From Thamnidium elegans (Eukaryota > Mucoromycota > Mucoromycetes > Mucorales > Mucoraceae): a DNA stretch of 64,000 bases. Under the pieces are notes generated by a model. The model searched no databases and was not told where the DNA came from. It was given only the letters and a program-made list of their open reading frames with translations. The translations under genes were made by a program, and so were the position numbers. Positions 32,685 through 42,916 of this stretch are shown piece after piece (within the stretch, counting starts at the first letter, position 1; each line of letters begins with the position of its first letter). The stretch is taken from NCBI GenBank assembly GCA_025201345.1, contig JAIXMG010000017.1:1-64000 (forward strand), written 5' to 3'.

Positions 32685-33095
32685 ATCAAAAAACAGTATA
32701 TTATATAAAGAAGAGAAAAAAAAATAAAAAAAAGAGAAAAAAATAAAAAAAAATAAAATAAAAGGGGGGATGGAGCTGGAAATAAAAAAGAAAAAAGTCA
32801 CTCAAAAAAGTTGTTTGTTGTTCAAGACTCTTTAAAAGTATATATTTAACATTTTTTTTTTCTTGTTTGTTATTTTTATAGTGGTGATAAACTACTTTAC
32901 AAAAAGGAAACTTCAAGTTAGATAAAAGAAAAGAAAAGAAGAAAAAGATAGAGAGAAAACAAGAAAAAAAAAAAGAGATATGAATATATAAATTTTTTGC
33001 TTTTAATAGTTGGGGGGTTTTTTTAGAGAGTGAAAAAAAAAAAAGTTGCGTTTCGTTGTAAGAAAAAAAAAGTAGGTATTATTTTGTATTTTGAT
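32685..33095. other. Low-complexity A+T-rich intergenic DNA
   Basis: Upstream of the LSH-type gene and downstream of eIF1, dominated by AAAGAAAA and polypyrimidine tracts on the respective strands. No gene seen. Confidence 0.5.
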
Positions 33096-33535
33096 TTAGA
33101 AACCATGAACCTTGATTTCAGCCTTCTTAGCAATACCTTCAGAAACCAAAAACTCGGCCATCTTCATACGTTGATCACCTTGCATTTGAATAATTTCACC
33201 ATGCTCTTCATCTTCAACAACAGTACCGTTACAAGCAAAGGCCTTCTTAACAGCCTTTAATAAACGCTTACTATCAATCTCCTTGGGTAAACCTTGAAGG
33301 GTAGTTAAAGTTTTACGACCATTACGTTGTTGAATACGGAGATCTATTTTTTTTTTTTATATATATTAGTCTAAAAAAATTTTTTATCATCATCTACTAA
33401 AAAAAAACTCACGGAGGTAGTTGGTAGGATTAACACCTTGTTCTTCTTCGACATCAGCAAAAGGATCTACATTATAATATTGTATATTTAGTCTTTATTA
33501 TTCAAATAGAAAAAGAAAAAAAAATTGCTGTAAAG

Positions 33536-33571
<36 letters not shown>

Positions 33572-33604
33572 AAAAGGTTTGTTGAGGTCTTCGAGATCAG
33601 CCAT
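33096..33604 (-). CDS. SUI1: Translation initiation factor eIF1
   Basis: Three exons (33604-33571, 33466-33413, 33343-33096) encode 111 residues, the standard eIF1 length. The sequence begins MADLEDLNKPF, continues DPFADVEEEQGVNPTNYLHL, and contains the signature RIQQRNGRKTLTTLQGL and a C terminus close to yeast Sui1 (KKAEIKVHGF). eIF1 binds the 40S P-site region and enforces start-codon selection. The first intron is T-rich with about 28 T before the donor on the plus strand. Divergent from the secreted 3D-like gene, 314 bp apart. Confidence 0.97.
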
Positions 33605-33822
33605 TTTTTTTTTATTTATCTATCTGGATGGATGGATGGATGAGAAAAAAGGCGAAAAATGCCTTTTTGATGCCTTTTCCTACTACTCCCACACCACTGT
33701 CACAAAAATGTTCATGGGGGGTCCTTTATATTAAAAGTCCGTGATTTTTTATATTATTGATGTTTAACGTTTTACATCATTCTTTACCAAAAAAAAAAAC
33801 AAGAATGTAAAAATATAGATAG

Positions 33823-33829
33823 TATAAAA
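33823..33829 (+). promoter_or_regulatory. TATA box before the 3D-like secreted protein gene
   Basis: TATAAAA about 90 bp upstream of the ATG at 33919. Confidence 0.5.
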
Positions 33830-33918
33830 GCCAAGCGAACATATATATTTCTATAAAGAGGATATATATTTCCTATTCTCTCTTTTTTTTTTTAAAAAAT
33901 ACATACTACGTTCTCTCA

Positions 33919-35150
33919 ATGACTCGTATTGCGTACAGTTTATTATTGATATACAGTTTGTTATCAAAAATACAATCAGTTGTCATTAGCAGCAGCAGCA
34001 GCAGTAGTAGTAGTGACGTTAACTTTACGCATAGCGTAGATCACGAACAACTACTGCATGCATTATTATTACTAGACCCTACGGCCGCAACAACTTTACT
34101 GGATACAAATACAGTTAGCGCTATACTAGAAAATGGGATTCATGACGTATCATCCAGCAGTAGTAGTAGTAGTGTTGTACCAACAAATAGTGCCAATGAT
34201 ATCCATGCTGCTCAATTAACGACTGTAACACCATCTCCAGCACCTCTTGTCATTGCTGTTCCTACTACAGGATATACCAGTACTATGGTAATCAATGGCC
34301 AACAAAAAGAAGTAGTTGTCACTGTGAAACAAATTACGAACGATAGTCATATTCGACCTTGTTACCGTAAAGGTAAACGAGTACCTTTCTCTCAGTATTG
34401 GATACCTAAAGAAAACGAATGGGATGAAGATAATGATGGTGAACGCGTTTATTTAGCTGGAGACATCAAAAAGCCATTACTGGATAAAAATAAAAAAGAA
34501 ATCGGGTTAGTGCCTATTGATATGTACGATAAATGTGAAATGGAAGGAACTGTAAAGCAATTTATAATATGTATATAACTACCTCAAACTTAAATATTTT
34601 ATAATAATCCTATTATATATAGTGCTTGTTAGAGAATGGTGACTTAATTAATATTGACAATTCAACTAAATCATTTATTAAAGTGGGTCAAAAAGGTCGT
34701 CAGCATAACGTATTTGGATTAGGATCTGGTTCACAAAATCTAGTACCGTTTGTCAGTGTAGCAGCTAATGATATACCATACGGACAAACACTTTATATTG
34801 AAAAATTAGATGGTTTAGATTTAGGTAATAATCAGAAGCATAATGGATGTGTTAGAGTAGATGATGATAGTTGGTCATTTAACAGTAAGTAATTTGAGTG
34901 TATATATATATGTCCTTTTTTTTTTTTTTTTTTTTTTAATGTGTGTTATACATATATAGCTTGTCAGATTGACTTTTTCGTATTATCATATGTTGATTAT
35001 CTCTGGTTGGATTTAGATGACAAGGTATCAGTTGAATTCACCGAATGTAAAGTCAAAAACTATATTACGAGACATCATTTGGCGCTAGTAAAAGCAACTA
35101 CGGATCAAACCATTATACCGTCTTTATTGGATGCAAAATATGTTTCTTAG
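33919..35150 (+). CDS. Secreted protein with double-psi barrel / 3D-like domain
   Basis: Three exons (33919-34551, 34623-34884, 34960-35150) encode 361 residues. A signal peptide is followed by Ser-rich tracts (residues about 25-95) that look like O-glycosylated linkers. Residues about 150-330 form the folded part: RPCYRKGKRVPFSQYW, then VSVAANDIPYGQTLYI and CVRVDDDSWSFN and CQIDFFVLSYVDYLWL. This order (ANDIPYGT-like, V.DD..W, IDFF) resembles the 3D/MltA-type double-psi beta-barrel of cell-wall lytic proteins. A wall-related role is inference from the fold. Both introns keep phase. The C-terminal 65 residues are unassigned. Confidence 0.75.
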
Positions 35151-35324
35151 AAACAAGCTGTCAATTCACGTTAAACAGTGCTAAATTTAGACTTTTTTTT
35201 TGTTGTAGCACTTTCCTTTTTTAAGTTTCGGTTATTTAATTAAAAAAATACATATAAATTATGTAAAACTACAAAAAAAAAGTTTTTTCCCCTTCTTTAT
35301 TATCTTTTTATTTGTTCAAGAAAA

Positions 35325-37230
35325 ATGACATTAGAAACAATTGAAGCACCTTTTGGTGTAGTAGATATGGGTTCTAATGGTATCCGATTTGGTATTGTGA
35401 CTTCTCTCTCTCGTCACTTACCAGTAGCCTACGAAGAGCGAGCCCCAATTTCATTACTAGAAGCTCAAGGCGACGAACACTTCATTCCACAAGAGACGAT
35501 CGATCAAGTCATTTCAAGTTTTTTACGTTTCAAAACTATATGTAAACATGAGGGACTAGATCCCAACAATGTCAAGGTCATTGCAACTGAAGCAACTCGT
35601 ATTGCTTCCAATTCAAAGCAATTTTTAGATAGTATTTATACTGCTACAAATTGGAAAGTAGATATCTTAACAAAAGAACAAGAAGCAATTATTTCCTCAA
35701 TGGGAATTGTTGGTAAAAAAAAAAGTTTTTCTTATCTCAGTAACAAACGGAGAGAGAAGGAGAAGCAGCAAATTTAACCTCCTTTTATTTGTATTATTAG
35801 GTTCATTTTATAAAGTGAATGGATTAACTATGGATTTAGGTGGTGGATCTTGTGAATTAAGTTATGTAACATCTAATAATAATCTTTCTTCGCCATTATC
35901 ATCTCCACGCCCTACAAAAAGATTAAAGACTTCTTCCAGCCCAGTATCACTTCCTTACGGTGCAGCTATTCTTCGTAAACGTTTATTAAAATGTGATGAT
36001 GAACCAAAAAAGAAGAAAAAACTATATCAAGAGATAATTGATCAAGTGACTATAGCCAAATCAACCACAAATATTCCTGGCCATTTAAAAGACCACGATG
36101 GATACACATTATATATGAGCGGGGGTGGTTTTCGAGCACTTGGTTATCTATCGATGGCATTCACCAATCATACCTCAGTATCTAACCAGCAAGTCAAGAC
36201 AAAAAAAAAGATGACTTATCCAATTCCGATTATTAGTGGTTACAGTATGACTGGTGACGAATTAATGGAATTAGTAGATCAATTTAAAGATCGTGACCCT
36301 GAAGATCTTGTAACAGAATTAAAAGTATTTCGTATATCTAAACGTAGAACACGTATGATTCCCGCAACATGTTTCTTAGTATCTGCTATTATGAAGGTGA
36401 TTAAGATTAAACAAATTTATTTTAGTGAAGGTGGTGCAAGACAAGGTATATGTTATCATATGTTACCATTGTCTGAACAATTAAAGGATCCATTATTGGA
36501 AGGTGTTAAATCTCATGTATCTCATTTACCTCACGCATTATCTAAAACTGATTTTGATACTGTATTTAAAGTATTAAAAGATGCTATACCACCACTTTAT
36601 TTATCTCCTGATCATCCACTTCAATTACATCGATTGATTCCTGCTGCATTACACCTTGCTAATTTAACTACACATTATCCCAAAGAAACTCGTGCATTTG
36701 TTGCATTTCATATGCCCCTAGCTAGTGGTCCTTTAGCAAATATTCCTGGTTTACTTCATTCAGAGCGTGCTATTCTAGCATTAATTCTTGCTTATCGTCA
36801 AGGAGGAGAAGTACCCGATCCAGCATTTAATGCTATTGAAGATATGATTGGAAAATATGGGGTTGCTGTATGTAAATACGTTGGTAGATTAATGGAAATT
36901 ATATTTTTAATTTCTCCTAGGCAACCAGGTTTAGCTTTATTAGAAAGTGGTATTCAATTTAAACTGATAAGACCTGAATCATCCGATGATGAAGAAGATG
37001 ATGATATTAGTCCTCCTGTCACTCCTAATTCACAACAATTTTATAGTTCGTCTACTTTACAAATTATATTTCCTTCAAAACCTAGTTTTATGTTGGAAGC
37101 ACCCGCAGTTATTTCAGTTATAGAAAATATGGATAAAAAAATTCAACCAAAAAAATTTGAATTAGATCAAGAAATTCAAGGTTTAGATTCAAAAGTTAAA
37201 TTATTTTCTGTAACAATTGTTCGTTCTTAA
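35325..37230 (+). CDS. RTG2: Ppx/GppA-family retrograde regulator, Rtg2-like
   Basis: Two exons (35325-35712, 35801-37230) encode 605 residues. The N-terminal ASKHA-type phosphatase fold shows FGVVDMGSNGIRFGIV, ATEATRIASN and TMDLGGGSCELSY, the conserved nucleotide/phosphate-binding blocks of Ppx/GppA proteins. The C-terminal half matches the extra domain of yeast Rtg2 in length. Rtg2 senses mitochondrial dysfunction and glutamate status, frees Rtg1/Rtg3 from Mks1, and is also a SLIK component. A Ser-rich insert (about residues 150-175) lies next to the intron. Its stop is only 10 bp from the stop of the convergent TRP-like gene. Confidence 0.92.
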
Positions 37231-37240
37231 TACATTTTTA

Positions 37241-39468
37241 TTATACATCTTCTTGAATTAAAATACTTGTGGGAGAGGGTTGATGAGGTGGGGAATAAGT
37301 CGAGTCATTATTTAACACGATATGTTTAGGTAAAGGAGGAGGAGGAGAAGAAGGAAGATGTGATTTCTGTACATTAATTGATTCCACTAATAAAGGTTCA
37401 TTAACAGGAACAATTTCATCATCTAATTTATATACTCTACTAGAACTTGCTTGTACTGTTGTATTTAAATAATCCGCAACAAGTTCAGGATATTGTTGTA
37501 ACATATTTCCATTATTTGCTACCAATTCTTTTTGTCTAATAACTTCATCTGGCTTTAATGCTGCTGTTGTACTACTACTATTATTATTATTTGTATAATA
37601 ATTTGTAAACATATCTAATGTTTGTGAATCTCCGGTTAATCGGTTAGAATTTCGGTTACTAGTATTATTGTTCATATAAAAGCTAGCCGTTTGAGATCGA
37701 AGTACTGCACTATTTGTTGTAGTTGACATTAATGTAGTTGAACTATGAATATGTAATTGATGAGGTGCTCTCTTTTTTCGCCACATGATCATACGGGCAG
37801 GTGGTTTGCCTGTCTCATCCAATTCGTCTTCTCCAAGCCCAGTTGCTATGATAACTATATTCTTAATTTGTAACGTCAAAAATACAAAAAATACCAAACA
37901 ATGTAACGACATTTGAACATATCCAACATATTGCTTTACTAATACAGTTGCTTCAATAGTAGGTAAAAAAGCAATATTTAATGCTAATACAACCAATCGA
38001 ATAAATGAAACAGTAACATGAATAAAATTTACTTGTCCATCACTATAAGGTAACTTGATCATGATTGCAATCATTAATGTACATTCAGCCAAAATAACCA
38101 AAATAATTTGTGCTAATCCACTCGTTTGAAATAATCCAATCATTGCTGCTATTAACGATTTATAAACAATCACCAATATAAAAAAATTAAATTTATCATC
38201 TGTAAATGTATTATAGAGTGATCCATATCGTAATAACAATTGAATTTCGGTAAAGATAAAGGATGCTGGACGAATCTGTAATAATTTGATAGCTACAAAT
38301 CCATAAAATAAAAAAGGTATCATTACAAATCCAGCTGCTAATACCGTAATGTACCAATATGAAGGAATCATTAATTGATAAAACGATAAGGTCATCATAG
38401 GAACATAAGCTAGACTTAATATTCGTACAAGAACACCTGATTTTTTTTTTTTAAAAAAAAAAATATTAGTTGCTATTTATATATATATATTGGGTGTATT
38501 TACCTATCGTAAAATCCAACATCCTTTTAGACTTTGTTTTCGAATCTGGATTATCATTAAATACACTAGTAGTCGAAATCAATAATACAATCCAACCAAC
38601 AAAGCACAATATTAAACATGATCCAATAATAATTAACAAATAAACCATCATGGTAAAGAACATTGCATTTATATCAATACCAGACGCAATAGAGAAATCA
38701 GACATACCAGTACCAGCCACACGAATGACATTCGTATCTGTACCATTTATCAACTCTTGTTGTCTTTTATTGATACTGTAACCAGCAACTGACGTATCTA
38801 TCACCGCTCCAGATGATGATCCAGCAAACAATGTGTCCATTAAACCATGCAACCAACCCGATTGGTTAAACAGCAAAAAACTCCACGAGAAATTCGACGT
38901 AAACAATGCATGAAACCTTGGATAATCAATATTAAATTGACCTACTGTAACAATAAACTGACAGTAAAATATCAAATCAAAGAACCCAGGTGTTTTTAAT
39001 CTTAATATACCAGGCAATAAAGCATAATTAGAGCTGAATAAAAACATATCATAAGAGGAGGAATCATTAAATACTTTTAATGAAGCAATGAACGAAATCA
39101 TAGCCGCAGTGATAGTAAAACTAATTGGAAGCCATGTAAATATTTTACGCCAAGTAGGATGTTGATACCCAACAGGTGCAAACCGTATACAAACAAGGTT
39201 ATTTGAATCTGCTGCTGTTGCCGTGTACTGAGCTGTAATATCCGCCAATGGATATAACGGAATATGAGAAAGGTTGTATGACTATTAATAGAATCATATA
39301 AGTACTACGTTAAAGAAAACCTATTTTTAATTTTTTACTCTTTGAATTGTAAAATTCGTTTGAGGTATTAATGGGCACTCTTCTATACTATCTAAACAAA
39401 GTCTTTGTGGTTGCGTATGTATCGATTCAAATCCAAATTTTATTTCCATTCTCGAGCTAGAATAAGCT

Positions 39469-39499
<31 letters not shown>

Positions 39500-39785
39500 T
39501 ATGTTAATTATCTACTCTCTTTTTTAAAAAAAAGTATATATAAAGAAAATTACTTGATCCCTGTTGGTTTAAATTGGTAACAGTCGTATTTGAAGTACTG
39601 GTAAAATTAAAACTGTAACTAGACGTCGTTACATCAAAATATCGATTTACACTAGAAACATCAAACTGTCCTTGACTACAAAGTGTAAAATTATTGCTAG
39701 GAAACCAAACTGAATCGATACTCTGTGCATTTCGTAATGGTGTCCATAAGATTAATAGTAATACAAGGTTCAAAAGGAACCTCAT
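37241..39785 (-). CDS. TRP/flavin-carrier (FLC, Pkd2)-like membrane protein
   Basis: Four exons (39785-39554, 39466-39339, 39281-38504, 38436-37241) encode 777 residues. The protein has a signal peptide (MRFLLNLVLLLILWTPLR), a Cys-containing ML-like lumenal domain (about residues 25-160) and then about nine membrane helices of the fungal TRP domain, with LKTPGFFDLIFYCQFI and GFVAIKLLQIRPASF. A cytosolic Asn/Ser-rich tail of about 180 residues follows. Relatives (Flc1-3, S. pombe Pkd2) work in ER or plasma membrane FAD transport, calcium entry and wall maintenance. Intron 1 contains about 30 T in the sense direction. Confidence 0.88.
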
Positions 39786-40628
39786 TTGTTGTTTAAATAT
39801 ACAAAGATTTTATTTTTTATTTTTTTTTGTCAAGAGTTAAAAAGAGAAAAGAGTATCTTATTAAAGAAAGTAGTTATATATATATATATAAACTACCAAA
39901 GCCACGCGAGCCCCAGACACTTTGTTTTTTTGTTCTGCTAGAGTTGTACCAACAAAAATATACAATTTACTTCCGATTCGGATACATGCCGTCCCGTGGA
40001 TATATACACTTTTTACGAGATAACCCCCCCCCCTCTCCAAGTTCAAAGAGAGCGCATCACAGTCAGTAACAAGAATATATATAAATATTGAGATAGTTTA
40101 ACGTCCTTGTAGTATACAATTGTGCTACAACAACAACAACAAAACCGTGCGATAAAATAAGATTTTACTGTCCTACTAAACTGAGTTTTGAGCGACAGTT
40201 GAAGAGATAATTAATTATTAAAATGTATTTCTATATTTGATACATCAAGAGTAGATCTACTGAAAGAAAACTTGTTAACTCAATGAAAAAAAACTTGTTA
40301 TTATATACGTTTTATTTATCGGGAAAGGATATCTTTTGCTTATTCTAATGAAACGGTTTTTTAGAGAGACGCAAAGTTTACAGTAATATGTATTTCAAAT
40401 ATTTATAAAGGGCACATCTAAAAAGAAAAACTTTTTTTTGATTTCCATACGGGGTTTTAAACACGAAACGCTTTATGTACATATTTTTCATAGAATAAGT
40501 CTCTTTTCTTCCGCCTGATTGTAATATTGTATAAAATATCGAGCTACTTTTTTTTTGTTTTTACGTAAAAAGTAATACGCCTATATTTCAATAATCAAAA
40601 TGGAGAAATAAATTTTCTGGTTAAGTAC
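39786..40628. other. Intergenic DNA without a supported gene
   Basis: Includes a ten-C run at 40024-40033 and an ACAACAACAACAACAA stretch near 40126-40142. Short open frames here are T-rich or hydrophobic by chance. Confidence 0.4.
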
Positions 40629-40820
40629 ATGAAAGTCACTCTCAACAAGTATGCAACAATGATTTTAAATATATCTCGATTGTTCCCAAGAAAAGAAGAT
40701 GAAAAGGCAATAGAAATAAACACCGATTTACATGATATTCTACTCAATACGTCAGACCAAGTACCAGAATTTTTTACCATAGCAAACTCTACAGAATCTA
40801 GTCAATCAAAGCTATGTTTA

Positions 40821-40863
<43 letters not shown>

Positions 40864-41046
40864 TGCCAATCGAGTGTTGAAGAAGTCAAAACTTTACAGG
40901 CAATATTAAACCTGTGTGGTGATAAGGAATCAAATCACCATAATAAAGAATATCAAATTAAACAAGTGTTTAGAACAATTAGCAAAACTTCTTATGCCTA
41001 CGATCAACTGCGTAAACAAACATGTCGTATCACTTTTAATTATTAA
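40629..41046 (+). pseudogene. Unidentified gene interrupted by an A30-G-A11 tract
   Basis: An ATG at 40629 opens a 64-codon protein-like stretch (MKVTLNKYATMILNISRLFP..FTIANSTESSQSKLCL) that runs into 30 A, one G and 11 A (40822-40863). Protein-like sequence resumes at 40864 (CQSSVEEVKTLQAILNLCGD..) and ends at TAA 41044-41046, but one base out of frame. Loss of one A, or gain of two, would join both halves into about 139 codons. No splice junction fits the phase. No family recognised. It may be a pseudogene, a homopolymer sequencing artefact, or a gene read by polymerase slippage. Confidence 0.5.
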
Positions 41047-41659
41047 TATGATGTCTCAGTAAAATGTCTCATAGCGATTTTTTTTTAATTAAAACCCAAA
41101 AGGATTAAACACAAACCGTCCTATTATCATACCATACTTTCTACCACTTACAGGATACTATGAATATATTACATAATAGGACTATATTATCAACCAAACG
41201 CCTTTTCTTTTTGACCAAAATATAGCTTATTTTCCCCAATTTTATTATAGTTAAATAAAACCCTTTTTATCATGATTAAAATCGCCTATTTTTTATTCCA
41301 ATTTTTTTTTTTCCTTTCCTTTTCCTTTTTTTTAACAATGAATTCATATACAAGCAAGTACCTTTTATATTATCAAATGACTAAATATTTCCTTATGATA
41401 TGGTGGTATCGATGCAGGAATTTCGCTAAATTGGCGCTGGTGGTGTAAATGGTGGTGTGCCAAGAATTAACCTTCTTTTTAGTTTATATCCAATGATACA
41501 GCTTATATTGACGGATACAGAGAACCCTTTGGAACCATAGTTGGTCGATATGTAAGAAGTTACAAATCCAAGGATAACAGAAGCAGCTATTTTAAGACGT
41601 AAGAATCTTATCTTACATATTTGCTCTGATAGGGGTGACACAAAAAGCCCAGCATGTTT
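41047..41659. other. A+T-rich DNA before a transposase relic
   Basis: No supported gene. A minus-strand open frame at 41426-41743 overlaps the relic and shows no domain. Confidence 0.35.
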
Positions 41660-42544
41660 GAAAAGATCTAAGAATAATATCTCGATATGCAAAAACTCCA
41701 TATTTACCTTTGTCTGAATTTGCGAAAAGACCTGCTCCATCAAAATACTATTACAAGAAAAAAGCGGTTATAGTCAGTTTAATTCATTTAAAAGAAACAA
41801 TTAACAATGGAAACCTCTCAATCGAAGAGGCAAAACAACTACGAATACCCTTTATTTTGTGCGAAAGACTGGAGTCGGATATTTATACAATTCGAGTGAT
41901 TTCTGAAGAATGGACAGTCGTAGGAAAATTGAAAGACGTAGATGTTCCTTGTAGTATAAAAGAAGTGAAAGAAGGAAGAGTGGAGGAGCTTTTAAAAACT
42001 TTAAAATATTTCAAGGTTTATATTCTCGCTAGATGTATTTTATGTTTGTGTATTGACTAAACCTCTTTTAACTTAGAATATATGTATGTCAATTAAGAAT
42101 ACGATACATGATAATAAACAAACAAAAAGAAGCATGAGAAGAATTAATAAGAAAAAAGCACCATCAACAAGCCCCTTCAAAAAACTATTTGGATTGACCC
42201 TTTCTGTAGTAAGGAGGAAGAAGATGAAGTTGATGACAATGATGACGGCAATAGCCAATAGGTGTTATTCTTCTATCCATAAGTCCAAGCCAATGATAAG
42301 AAAAATTGAAAGTAAAGGTTATAAAGTTATGTATCTGCCTCCCTAATCGCCTGAATTGGATCCTATTGAGCAATATTGGGTAGTAGTTAAAGGGAAGATG
42401 AAGCGTGACAGACTTATGAATGAAGAAAATCTGTCTAGCAGAATTATTGATGCTTGTAATGATATACTCATCAGTAACCTTTATGGTTTCTGTAATCTTT
42501 CTAAGCATCGAATTTTTAACTGCTATAATAAAACACCGTTCTAA
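41660..42544 (+). pseudogene. Decayed DDE (IS630/Tc1-like) transposase
   Basis: The clearest part is 42313-42541, where GYKVMYLPP, an in-frame TAA, and SPELDPIEQYWVVVKGKMKR form the end of a DDE_3-type transposase. The expected last catalytic acid is the E of DPIEQ; the tail continues LSSRIIDACNDILIS. Upstream, 41660-42020 is an open stretch (KETINNGNLSIEEAKQLRIP) that resembles a helix-turn-helix segment of such proteins but is not certain to belong. The two central catalytic aspartates are not recognisable. No inverted repeats were found. Confidence 0.65.
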
Positions 42545-42916
42545 TATATATATATATATATATTTCTTTTAAATAAACTTTTCTTTAACAATAATTTACA
42601 TTTAGTTAAGAAGCAAAAAGTACAAAAAAAAAAAAACCGCCAAAAACATCTGCCAAATAAATCCAATCTTTCCGACAAAAATAATTTAACTTTGTGATAT
42701 TTTTTTTTATAATTCCGATATTTATTTTTGACTTTCGGCCAATTGTTTTTTAGAAAACGCCAATTTCCATAAGCCTGACTATAATAAAATAAAATAAAAT
42801 CAGCCCATAATCATTTCACCCCGAAGTTGTATCAAATATTTTTTTATTTTAGTTTCTTATTCCTTTCCTTCTTTATATATTCCTTTTTTTTTCTATTAAA
42901 CCTTTATTAAAGAAAA
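42545..42916. other. Promoter region of the SREBP gene
   Basis: Starts with a TA microsatellite, then A+T-rich DNA with a CT-rich stretch (TTCCTTTCCTTCTTT) shortly before the ATG. No gene seen. Confidence 0.45.

Noticed and set aside
32556..32916. Hydrophobic Phe-rich minus-strand frames upstream of the LSH-type gene
   Set aside because: They come from poly(A)/poly(T) low-complexity DNA; only the 3' part from 32684 is coding.
42185..42508. Minus-strand open frame of 107 codons
   Set aside because: Shadow of the transposase relic on the plus strand.
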